A stretch of DNA of 13,480 nt from Candidatus Bathyarchaeum sp. (GTDB lineage Archaea; Thermoproteota; Bathyarchaeia; Bathyarchaeales; Bathyarchaeaceae). The position numbers were made by a program, and so were the translations under genes. The notes below the pieces were generated by a model that saw only the letters and a list, made by a program, of their open reading frames with translations, had not been told where the DNA came from and made no database searches. Where the stretch lies: assembly GCA_004376385.1 (NCBI GenBank), contig SOJY01000081.1, positions 1 to 13,480 of the forward strand, in the 5' to 3' direction. How positions within the stretch are numbered: position 1 is the first letter of the stretch; the number at the start of each line of letters is the position of its first letter. Below are positions 1 to 5,915 of the stretch, one piece after another.

Positions 1-1
1 A

Positions 2-88
2 GATCCACAAATATTCAAAATTATTGATGGCATAACCCCTGAAATTGTCGATGCACTCACGGAGAAAATACTGGAGCAGATTATTTAG
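2..88 (+). CDS. C-terminal end of an unidentified protein (5' end outside the window)
   Basis: An open frame runs from the left edge to a TAG and gives 28 residues, beginning DPQIFKIIDG and ending TEKILEQII. The composition is that of a normal soluble, helix-forming C-terminus, and the frame is open to the window edge. Too little is present to assign a family. It lies 35 bases upstream of the small cysteine protein on the same strand, so the two could be cotranscribed. Confidence 0.45.
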   Translation, partial: DPQIFKIIDGITPEIVDALTEKILEQII

Positions 89-123
89 AGTAAAATTAAG
101 CGAGCAAAATAGAAGGGTAGTTA

Positions 124-285
124 ATGGGTTACCCGTTATGCGAACTTGCGAATTGTGCAAACTGGAGAAAAGGACGGTGCACATTGAAAGACCCGGAGAA
201 AGACGGGGACTCCTGTCTTTACTACGAGGATACACTGGATTCTCTCAGGCTAAAAGCAGATGCAATAAAAGGAACATTCGGGTAA
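124..285 (+). CDS. Small four-cysteine protein, 53 aa, function unknown
   Basis: This short frame starts at ATG and begins MGYPLCELANC; it continues with a WRKGRC segment, a DPEKDGDSC segment and a charged helical tail ending KGTFG. Cysteines are at residues 6, 11, 19 and 31, with an aromatic residue (W14) and acidic residues between them. That layout suits a compact zinc or iron-sulfur knuckle, but no metal-binding family is recognised. The protein-like composition favours this frame over the longer overlapping frame at 45-293, which is arginine-rich and has no recognisable order. A purine-rich stretch (GAAGGG) lies just upstream of the ATG as a weak ribosome-binding site. The gene is convergent with arsM. 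The function is unknown; the reading frame itself is likely real. Confidence 0.6.
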   Translation: MGYPLCELANCANWRKGRCTLKDPEKDGDSCLYYEDTLDSLRLKADAIKGTFG

Positions 286-318
286 GCACATAAATGGTAC
301 TGACTAATCTGCTTAGTT

Positions 319-1290
319 TCAACCGTTGCCGCAAGCTAAACCTTTCATCGAGTTAATGTATACTTCTGCGTCTTCAATTGATTTGAAGGGACCGTGAGCA
401 AAGTCATATTGGGGATGAGTTATTTTTGTGGGTCGCGTGTCTGTCTTAAAAATTTCAGGTTTCTTGTTTTCTTTGAATCCCACAAATATCTCTGATTGAA
501 CTTTTGGTGTATGCGCTTGGGAACTTTTGTATGCTTCGACTTGGATGCTTGTTATTTTTCCTTTCAATTCCTGAGAAACGTCTATTGTGTAGGGTTTTCC
601 AGAAACTACCTTGATGTTCTCGAATCCTGCTTGTTTTATCTTGTCGAGGTACTCGCCTTTTTCGAGGGCGCCTGCGATGCATCCCGCCCACGCATCAAAA
701 CTCTTCCTGACAGCCTCGGGCAATTCTCCTTCAGTAACAAGGTCAGACACCATAAGTCTCCCATTTGGTTTCAGAACTCTGTACGCTTCTTGGAAAACTT
801 TCAGTTTGTCTGGAGCCAAGTTAATCACGCAGTTGCTGATGATAACATCCACAGTTTCGTCCTCAACAGGCAGGGCTTCGATTTCTCCTAAACGAAACTC
901 GACATTCGTGTAGCCATGCTTAGAAGCGGTAGCTTTTGCGCGTGTCACCATTTCTTGTGTCATGTCTACGCCAATCACCTTTCCTTGTGGTCCTACCTTA
1001 TTGGCTGCCAAAAAGACGTCAATACCCCCACCTGAACCCAAGTCTAGGACTGTTTCGCCTTCCTTCAAACTTGCGAGGGCAACAGGATTCCCGCAGCCCA
1101 AACCCAGAACAGAATCTTCTGGGACACCTTCTATGTCATCAGGAGAATAGCCAAGTTTCCACGCAACATACTGTGGAGGAGGTCCACAACTAGATGACGA
1201 GCAGCATCCAGATGAACAACTGGAACACTCTGTTTTGGCTATTTCGCCATACCGTTTTTTCACATGTTCCTTAATTTTCTCATTTTCCAT
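319..1290 (-). CDS. arsM: Arsenite S-adenosylmethionine methyltransferase (ArsM)
   Basis: This cytoplasmic enzyme methylates As(III) with SAM to mono-, di- and possibly trimethylated arsenicals. The sequence shows a class I SAM-binding fold with motif I LDLGSGGGID near residues 82-91 and an acidic strand end VIGVDM near 105-110. The three conserved arsenic-binding cysteines of the family are visible: GLGCGNP (C66), SNCVINL (C154) and AGCIAGA (C204). The N-terminus has a dense cysteine cluster (C22, C25, C29, C30, C35) and the protein ends in ACGNG, both seen in microbial ArsM proteins. About 323 residues is a normal length. A TTG two codons earlier (1294-1296) is also in frame, but the Shine-Dalgarno AAGGTGA directly abuts it and sits 6 bases before the ATG at 1288-1290, so the ATG is chosen. 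The gene is last in the operon, 18 bases after the ATPase. Substrate assignment rests on the cysteines and is firm. Confidence 0.93.
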   Translation of the reverse strand: MENEKIKEHVKKRYGEIAKTECSSCSSGCCSSSSCGPPPQYVAWKLGYSPDDIEGVPEDSVLGLGCGNPVALASLKEGETVLDLGSGGGIDVFLAANKVGPQGKVIGVDMTQEMVTRAKATASKHGYTNVEFRLGEIEALPVEDETVDVIISNCVINLAPDKLKVFQEAYRVLKPNGRLMVSDLVTEGELPEAVRKSFDAWAGCIAGALEKGEYLDKIKQAGFENIKVVSGKPYTIDVSQELKGKITSIQVEAYKSSQAHTPKVQSEIFVGFKENKKPEIFKTDTRPTKITHPQYDFAHGPFKSIEDAEVYINSMKGLACGNG

Positions 1291-1308
1291 ATTCAATCAC
1301 CTTGGTGT

Positions 1309-3237
1309 TTATCCCTTAATCTTGGCTAGTGGTTTCGGCTTAGTTAGCAACAATAGCGAGGAGTTAATTACCACTGATATGCAACCGGCTTCTGCTAGAA
1401 TAACTGCTAGGACCGGATTCAAAATGCCAAAGGCAGCTAAACTCAGTGCGATTATGTTCCAGACAAAAGCATAAGCTATGTTTCCCTTCATTCTCCTAAA
1501 TGCCTTTCGACTCAAACTAATTGCATATTCAACCTTTGTCAAGTCATCTCCTAGTAATGCCACATCTGCCGTTTCAACCGCTACATCGCTACCTGCTGCA
1601 CCCATCGCAAACCCAACATCCGCATTAGCTAAAGCAGGAGCATCATTAACGCCATCACCTACCATTGCAACAACATGACTTTTTTTCAATTCTCCGATAA
1701 TCGCAACTTTCTGCTCCGGCAATAGCTCAGCATGGTATTCATCGATACCAATTTGCTCAGCAATAGCCTTGGCAGTCAGCATGTTATCGCCAGTTATCAT
1801 AACAGTTTTGATTCCTAAGCGCTTAAGCCGCTGAATCGCTTCCAAAGAATTCTCTCTGACTGTGTCAGCCACAACAATGACGCCAATGACATGTTTGTCT
1901 AGTACGACTGGAATAGCTGTTTTTCCCTCGCTTTCAACCCGACTAATTAGTTGTTTTGTTTCTTCTGAAATCGCCCTTTTCATCATTTTTCTTCCAATTA
2001 GAATATGCTTGTTTCCGTAATGGGCGTCTACGCCGTGTCCTGGAATAGTTTTGAAGTCTGTTGGGTCAGGAATTTTCATGCTCATTTCACGTGCCTTAGC
2101 AATTATAGCTTTAGATAGTGGATGTTCAGAGAATTTCTCAGCAATTGCCGCATACTTGATTACGTCTTTTTCAGAATAATCACTGGAGGTTTTTATCTCA
2201 ACAACCTTGGGCTCGCCGACGGTTAACGTAGCAGTTTTGTCGAATGCCACCAAATTAACGTCCTTTAACTTTTCAATGTGTGTACCACCTTTGATTACTA
2301 TGCCGTTCATGCTGGCATTACCAATAGTTCCAGCAACAGCGACGGGAACAGCTATTGCCAAAGCGCAAGGACATGCCACTAATAGAACAGTTACGGTTCT
2401 AGCAAGTGCCACCTCAAAACCAAGTGTGTAATAACTAGCCGCAAATACAGCAGATGCCAAAACAGCCATGAGTGGCAAGAAGTAAGTGGTAAACCTATCC
2501 GCAACATTCTGTATGGGTGCTTTTTTCTCTTGGGCTTCTTCGACTAATTGAATGATGTGAGCAAGCGTTGTGTCTTCACCGATTTTTTCAACTTTGATTT
2601 CTAAGGCCCCGTATTCGTTGATGGTGCCAGCAAATGTTTTGGCGCCTATTGTCTTTTCAACTGGAATCGATTCACCCGTTATTGTTGCCTGGTTGACGGT
2701 GCTATATCCCGAAAGAACTGTTCCGTCAACGGGTATTTTATCGCCTGGTTTGACTAAGACGATTTCTCCTAACTTGACTTCTTCTATGGGTACTTCAACT
2801 TCTTTACTATCTCGACGTATTCGAGCTGTTTTAGGGTTCATCTTTATGAGCATCTCGAGTGCGCCTCTTGTTCTATGGATAATGTAGTTTTCAAGTGTCA
2901 TGCCTGCGAGTATTATGAACGCTACTATTGCTGATGCCGTGAGGTAACCCACAGCTTCTGTGGTGCCAGTGGCTACCTCCGCTGTAGGTAGAGCGAGACC
3001 AGCTATTACGGAAATAAAGATGGCGATAGCTGCAAATAATTGAGCGGTAACGTTCCCATGCAGTAGGGATCGGATGCCGTGTACATATATGGGGTAGCCT
3101 AAGGCAACGGCGATTAAAGCCAAAACAGTGCTGATTTCATGTATGTAAGCTATTTGAATTCCCGTTACAAGTCCGCTTGCTAAAGTGAATACCGCGATTA
3201 AAATGACTAAAATTACGCCTTTGACGTAGTCTCTCAT
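1309..3237 (-). CDS. P1B-type heavy-metal-translocating ATPase without an N-terminal HMA domain
   Basis: This integral membrane pump drives a soft metal cation across the membrane using ATP. In 642 residues it shows several hydrophobic N-terminal helices, the actuator motif TGES (187-190), the intramembrane CPC metal site (289-291), the phosphorylation motif at 333-339, an HP loop in SEHPLSKAI (372-373), TGDN (482-485) and GDGVND (527-532). The usual N-terminal HMA domain is absent; the preceding gene encodes one separately and overlaps by 4 bases (ATGA). GGGAGG lies upstream of the ATG. The phosphorylation motif reads DKTATLT, not DKTGTLT. The last two helices contain FVWN and AEAGCISVVINSS, which resemble neither the Cu (YN and MxxSS) nor the Zn/Cd/Pb (K and DxG) signature cleanly, so the metal is left open. 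The arsR/arsM context suggests As, Cd, Zn or Cu stress. Confidence 0.92.
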   Translation of the reverse strand: MRDYVKGVILVILIAVFTLASGLVTGIQIAYIHEISTVLALIAVALGYPIYVHGIRSLLHGNVTAQLFAAIAIFISVIAGLALPTAEVATGTTEAVGYLTASAIVAFIILAGMTLENYIIHRTRGALEMLIKMNPKTARIRRDSKEVEVPIEEVKLGEIVLVKPGDKIPVDGTVLSGYSTVNQATITGESIPVEKTIGAKTFAGTINEYGALEIKVEKIGEDTTLAHIIQLVEEAQEKKAPIQNVADRFTTYFLPLMAVLASAVFAASYYTLGFEVALARTVTVLLVACPCALAIAVPVAVAGTIGNASMNGIVIKGGTHIEKLKDVNLVAFDKTATLTVGEPKVVEIKTSSDYSEKDVIKYAAIAEKFSEHPLSKAIIAKAREMSMKIPDPTDFKTIPGHGVDAHYGNKHILIGRKMMKRAISEETKQLISRVESEGKTAIPVVLDKHVIGVIVVADTVRENSLEAIQRLKRLGIKTVMITGDNMLTAKAIAEQIGIDEYHAELLPEQKVAIIGELKKSHVVAMVGDGVNDAPALANADVGFAMGAAGSDVAVETADVALLGDDLTKVEYAISLSRKAFRRMKGNIAYAFVWNIIALSLAAFGILNPVLAVILAEAGCISVVINSSLLLLTKPKPLAKIKG

Positions 3238-3494
3238 TGGATTTCCTCCCTTGATTCAACCTCAACTTGGTAGCCGAGTTTTTCAATGCGTTCAGTGAAT
3301 TTGGAGGCGCTGATTATTTTTGTGTCGTATTTTATAGTGACTTTTCCTGTGACTTTGTCCACTTTAACTGTTGATGCCCCATTTAACCTTGCAAGGGCGT
3401 GTTTGAGGTTATCTGCTTCATAATCAGTTGCACATGTACGGCACCCAGTGCAGTCCATTTTTTCAGTTTTCAATACAATTTTCTCAATTGTCAC
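3234..3494 (-). CDS. Free-standing HMA-type metal-binding protein, 86 aa
   Basis: This is a single heavy-metal-associated domain (ferredoxin-like fold), probably delivering or sensing metal for the adjacent ATPase. The metal loop reads MDCTGCRTC, with cysteines at 15, 18 and 21. This gives an extra CxxC step compared with the usual GMxCxxC loop, followed by a short acidic insert (TDYEADN). The rest follows the fold: LKHALARLNGASTVKVDKVT, a KVTIKYD strand and a KFTERIEKLGYQVE helix-strand end. The start is GTG at 3492-3494, supported by AGGAGG nine bases upstream. Its stop overlaps the ATPase start by 4 bases, so the two are probably translationally coupled and behave like a split version of the normal HMA-ATPase protein. 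The specific metal is unknown. Confidence 0.85.
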   Translation of the reverse strand: MTIEKIVLKTEKMDCTGCRTCATDYEADNLKHALARLNGASTVKVDKVTGKVTIKYDTKIISASKFTERIEKLGYQVEVESREEIQ

Positions 3495-3514
3495 GTTTTA
3501 CTGCCTCCTTTTTA

Positions 3515-3643
3515 TTAATAAATCTCAATTTCTCGCATCTTAACTACTTTGGTATATACAACCGTTACAAGTCCGCTCATTAGATCATCCACTAAGAGAA
3601 TATCCGCAAGTCCTTTCTTTGTAGATTTGAGTTCTTTGTTCAT
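3515..3643 (-). CDS. Possible 42-aa leader ORF of the metal-resistance operon
   Basis: A short frame starts at ATG (3641-3643), begins MNKELKSTKKGLADILLVDD and ends REIEIY. It is the first frame after the operon promoter and stops 20 bases before the HMA protein start. No strong Shine-Dalgarno is seen, but the putative TATA box at 3679-3685 would place transcription start close to the ATG. The middle (SGLVT) shares both protein and DNA sequence with the N-terminus of the ATPase: a 16-bp exact repeat at 3562-3577 and 3162-3177. It could be a real small protein, a leader peptide, or a remnant of a duplicated ATPase N-terminus. No cysteines are present. Function unknown. Confidence 0.4.
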   Translation of the reverse strand: MNKELKSTKKGLADILLVDDLMSGLVTVVYTKVVKMREIEIY

Positions 3644-3676
3644 GTGGTCACATCTATTTCGGTCTTAATACCGCGG

Positions 3677-3708
3677 ACATATAAATAATTTTAGATATAT
3701 TTATATGT
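3677..3708. promoter_or_regulatory. 32-bp dyad with two diverging TATA boxes (arsR / metal operon)
   Basis: The arms ACATATAAATA (3677-3687) and TATTTATATGT (3698-3708) are perfect 11-bp inverted repeats around a 10-nt spacer. Read leftward, the left arm is a TATA box (3679-3685) for the minus-strand operon. Read rightward, the right arm is a TATA box (3700-3706) for arsR. A repressor on this dyad would control both directions at once. Confidence 0.6.
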
Positions 3709-3718
3709 TATGTTTCCA

Positions 3719-3730
3719 TAAACATGTTTA
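3719..3730. promoter_or_regulatory. Perfect 12-bp palindrome, candidate ArsR operator
   Basis: TAAACATGTTTA is its own reverse complement. It lies about 20-30 bases downstream of the rightward TATA box, over the expected arsR transcription start, where bound repressor would block initiation. An overlapping smaller inverted repeat (ATGTTT, CCAT, AAACAT) spans 3710-3725. Assignment to ArsR is inferred from position only. Confidence 0.4.
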
Positions 3731-3764
3731 GATACAGTTCCACTAAAACATGGTGAGAAAACCA

Positions 3765-4145
3765 ATGAAAAACGTCAACCAACGACTAAAACGACTAACC
3801 GAAACCGACCTATGCCAAGCAGAAGTTGCCGACGAATACCGCAAAGAACTACTCCAATTAGCCGATGATGCCGCAGACGCTGAAACTGCAAAGAAAAACA
3901 GCAAATTCTTCAAGGCATTATCTGACGAAAAAAGGCTCAGAATAACGAAGCTTCTAATGGTAAAAGAGATGTGCATATGCGAACTGATGATATGCCTCGA
4001 CATGACCCAGCCAAACCTCTCTCATCACATCCAAATACTAGAAAACGCGGGCATAGTCAACCGCACAAAGAAGGGAAAATGGGTCTACTGCTCCCTCGCA
4101 AACAAAAAACAGGTAGAGAACCTGATCAAACTAAACCTACTGTAA
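3765..4145 (+). CDS. arsR: ArsR/SmtB-family metal(loid)-responsive repressor
   Basis: This is a dimeric winged-helix repressor that releases DNA when it binds As(III) or a soft metal. The central segment FKALSDEKRLRITKLL is the family start. It is followed by MCICEL, which carries the CxC metal site (C70 and C72 in the 126-residue form) expected of As(III)/Cd/Pb sensors, then TQPNLSHHIQILENAGIV as the recognition helix and KGKWVYCSL as the wing. Further cysteines are at 17, 77 and 109. An ATG at 3750 is also in frame, but nothing resembling a ribosome site precedes it, whereas GGTGAG lies seven bases before the ATG at 3765. It is transcribed divergently from the arsM/ATPase operon and ends 4 bases from the convergent MFS gene. 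The inducer is inferred, not shown. Confidence 0.88.
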   Translation: MKNVNQRLKRLTETDLCQAEVADEYRKELLQLADDAADAETAKKNSKFFKALSDEKRLRITKLLMVKEMCICELMICLDMTQPNLSHHIQILENAGIVNRTKKGKWVYCSLANKKQVENLIKLNLL

Positions 4146-4149
4146 AAAA

Positions 4150-5253
4150 TCAAGCCTTTTTTCTAACAAACAGCATCATTGCTAAAATAGCCACAACCGA
4201 CAAGATTACGCTGTAAGTGGATGCTATTGATGAGCCGAAGTATTCCCATAAACTTCCGACCACAGCGTTAGAAACAAAGAATGCCGAGCCGACAAGAAGA
4301 TAATAAAGTCCATAGGCAGTTCCCTTTAGATTTGGTTCAACATAATCTGGAATCAACGCTCTCTGAACAGTTCCAACAATTCCAAGATACGCACCATAAA
4401 CCACAGCAACCAAAAGAGCAACAACACCGTTTATGGGAAGCAAAATCAGCACAGAAGCAGACAAGAAAACGCTGTAACCCAAAATCATAACCTTTTCTTT
4501 ACCCATTCTATCCGCTAAAACACCAGCTGGAATCGCGATAGCCGCATACGCCACGTTAACCACCGCATAAACCAAAGGAATAAACGAATCAGCAACCCCA
4601 GCCTCCTTTGCGTTCAAGAGAACAAACGAAAAATTGAATGCCCCCAAACTAAAAATGCCGACAACAACGAGAAGCCAAGAAAAATTGCCGCTTAAAGCAG
4701 ATTTGATACCCTCAAGCAAACGAAATTCGCCAGCAGACTTACCGGCACGCTCCTTAACAAAAAACAAAATGATAAACAATGCAATAGTGCCGGGAATCAA
4801 AGACATCCAGAAAACGTCTCTTACAGTAAAACCCAAAACAAGCATAGTTGCTGAAGCAATCACAGGTCCCACGATAGCGCCTGCCTGATCAAGAGTCCGA
4901 TGCAAACCAAAAGCAGCACCTCGACGCTCCTCAGAAACCGACTCACACAAAAGAGCATCACGAGGAGAAGTACGAACCGCTTTTCCAACACGATCAGAAA
5001 CCCTGATCACAAAAACGTCAAAAGGCACCCTAGCCACAGCAAAAAGAGGCTTAACAGCATTTGACAGGGCATACCCAACTAGCACAAACATTTTCCTTTT
5101 TCTGAATTTGTCCGAAAAAATTCCCGAAACCGCACGTAAAGCATAACTCAAGGCTTCAGCGGTTCCCTCAATAAAGCCCAACACTGCTACGCTGGAACCT
5201 GGCAGACCAAGAAGAAACGTGGGCAGAAGACTGAAAATCATTTCACTTGACAT
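4150..5253 (-). CDS. MFS transporter; true N-terminus probably upstream of the first standard start
   Basis: This is a multi-helix major facilitator protein, probably a proton-driven exporter in the cytoplasmic membrane. Motif A-like loops are visible after helix 2 (SDKFRKRK) and in the second half (ADRMGKEK), and a loop DRVGKAVRTSPRDALL matches a known MFS subgroup. Starting at the ATG at 5251-5253 gives 367 residues but cuts off half of helix 1. The same frame stays open up to 5340 and adds SRRNIFALGFVSFFTD directly before MSSEM, the usual first helix of this subgroup. No ATG, GTG or TTG occurs in that extension. A CTG at 5329-5331 overlaps the padR stop (CTGA) and has GAGGTG five bases upstream, giving a 393-residue protein. 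The gene follows padR directly, so PadR probably controls it. The substrate is unknown. Confidence 0.85.
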   Translation of the reverse strand: MSSEMIFSLLPTFLLGLPGSSVAVLGFIEGTAEALSYALRAVSGIFSDKFRKRKMFVLVGYALSNAVKPLFAVARVPFDVFVIRVSDRVGKAVRTSPRDALLCESVSEERRGAAFGLHRTLDQAGAIVGPVIASATMLVLGFTVRDVFWMSLIPGTIALFIILFFVKERAGKSAGEFRLLEGIKSALSGNFSWLLVVVGIFSLGAFNFSFVLLNAKEAGVADSFIPLVYAVVNVAYAAIAIPAGVLADRMGKEKVMILGYSVFLSASVLILLPINGVVALLVAVVYGAYLGIVGTVQRALIPDYVEPNLKGTAYGLYYLLVGSAFFVSNAVVGSLWEYFGSSIASTYSVILSVVAILAMMLFVRKKA

Positions 5254-5327
5254 GTCAGTGAAAAAACTAACAAAACCTAATGCGAAGATGTTTCTACGTG
5301 AGCTGGTCTCACCTTTCTCACCGCTCT

Positions 5328-5630
5328 TCAGTTCAACACCTCATTAACAAGTTCCTTGATCTTTTTCTTAGATTCATTCAATAATTCAAGGCCTTTCTCT
5401 GTTGTTTCATAATACTTCCTAACTTTGCCTTCGATAACCTGTTTATCGCTCTTTAGAAGCCCTTGCGTTTCTAGGGATTTTAGGGTAGGATAGATTAGAC
5501 CAGGACTAACAGCGTAGCCATGACGCCCAATTTCCTCCATAATCCCAACCCCATAAATCGGTTCTTTACTTGCATGATAGAGTATGTGAAGTTTGATGAA
5601 CCCCAAGAAAAAATCCCGAATCAATATCAA
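5328..5630 (-). CDS. PadR-family winged-helix transcriptional regulator
   Basis: This 100-residue protein has the PadR core: GFIKLHILYHASKEPIYGVGI as helix 1, the diagnostic SPGLIYPTLKSLETQGLL segment (residues 42-59) forming recognition helix and turn, and a wing EGKVRKYYETTEKG followed by a lysine-rich C-terminal dimerisation helix. PadR proteins usually repress a neighbouring transporter gene and release on binding a small toxic compound. The start is uncertain: TTG codons at 5628-5630 and 5622-5624 both fit, and the promoter lies so close that the leader would be short or absent. Its stop overlaps the proposed CTG start of the MFS gene. The inverted repeat at 5636-5654 is a candidate autoregulatory operator. 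The ligand is unknown. Confidence 0.85.
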   Translation of the reverse strand: MILIRDFFLGFIKLHILYHASKEPIYGVGIMEEIGRHGYAVSPGLIYPTLKSLETQGLLKSDKQVIEGKVRKYYETTEKGLELLNESKKKIKELVNEVLN

Positions 5631-5635
5631 ATCAC

Positions 5636-5654
5636 GATATCGAATAACGATATC
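5636..5654. promoter_or_regulatory. Inverted repeat at the padR promoter, candidate PadR operator
   Basis: GATATCG (5636-5642) and CGATATC (5648-5654) are perfect 7-bp inverted arms around AATAA. They lie between the leftward TATA box at 5658-5666 and the padR start codon, covering the expected transcription start. Binding by PadR is inferred from position. Confidence 0.45.
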
Positions 5655-5657
5655 TAC

Positions 5658-5666
5658 TTATTTAAA
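5658..5666 (-). promoter_or_regulatory. TATA box of padR-MFS operon
   Basis: Read leftward the sequence is TTTAAATAA, an archaeal TATA element about 30-35 bases before the padR start. It is the only good candidate promoter for the two-gene unit. Confidence 0.45.
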
Positions 5667-5743
5667 ACTGTCGCAAAAAACACACCACAAAGCCTGAAAA
5701 AACTTGATAATAATAAACTCAAGCACACGACGCTCAAATAACG

Positions 5744-5763
5744 AAAAAATTAAGTTAAAATAG
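5744..5763 (-). terminator. T-rich stretch after tRNA-Asp
   Basis: Read leftward, the bases after the tRNA CCA end are CTATTTTAACTTAATTTTTT. Archaeal transcription commonly ends at such T-tracts without a hairpin. Assigned from base content and position only. Confidence 0.35.
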
Positions 5764-5841
5764 TGGCGCCCTGGCCGGGATTTGAACCCGGGTCGGGCGG
5801 GCGACAGCCGCCTATACTAGGCCTAACTATACTACCAGGGC
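5764..5841 (-). tRNA. tRNA-Asp (anticodon GUC), CCA encoded, no intron
   Basis: The minus strand folds into a full cloverleaf. It has acceptor GCCCTGG/CCAGGGC, D stem GTAT/GTAT with two G-T pairs, anticodon stem GGCGG/CCGCC with loop CTGTCGC (anticodon GTC), variable CGAC, T stem CCGGG/CCCGG with loop TTCAAAT, discriminator G and an encoded CCA. There is no insertion. A leftward TATA-like box lies at 5873-5881, giving a short 5' leader. Confidence 0.96.
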
Positions 5842-5872
5842 ATCCAATCCCCTAACAAGAAGTGGACCTGTA

Positions 5873-5881
5873 CTTAAATTT
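5873..5881 (-). promoter_or_regulatory. TATA box of tRNA-Asp
   Basis: Read leftward the sequence is AAATTTAAG, about 36 bases before the mature tRNA 5' end, so transcription would begin roughly 10 bases upstream of the mature end. Confidence 0.45.
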
Positions 5882-5915
5882 TTCATTCCAATAAAGGGTG
5901 ATGAAAGAGGGGGGG

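Noticed and set aside
45..293. 82-residue plus-strand frame
   Set aside because: Arginine-rich with no recognisable order; it overlaps the better 53-residue cysteine frame and the upstream gene end.
304..316. Weak hairpin CTAA-TCTGC-TTAG after arsM
   Set aside because: Only four base pairs and no T-tract; not enough to call a terminator.
455..1193. Several frames of 78-131 residues overlapping arsM on both strands
   Set aside because: They are shadows of arsM, whose motifs are intact; none shows domain features.
1478..2887. Plus-strand frames opposite the ATPase
   Set aside because: Antisense shadows of a gene with all catalytic motifs; low-complexity Ser/Thr/Ala composition.
4150..5253. 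MFS transporter as an arsenic exporter (ArsJ-like)
   Set aside because: It is convergent with arsR, lies in a PadR-led operon, and shows no specific ArsJ feature; closeness alone is not enough.
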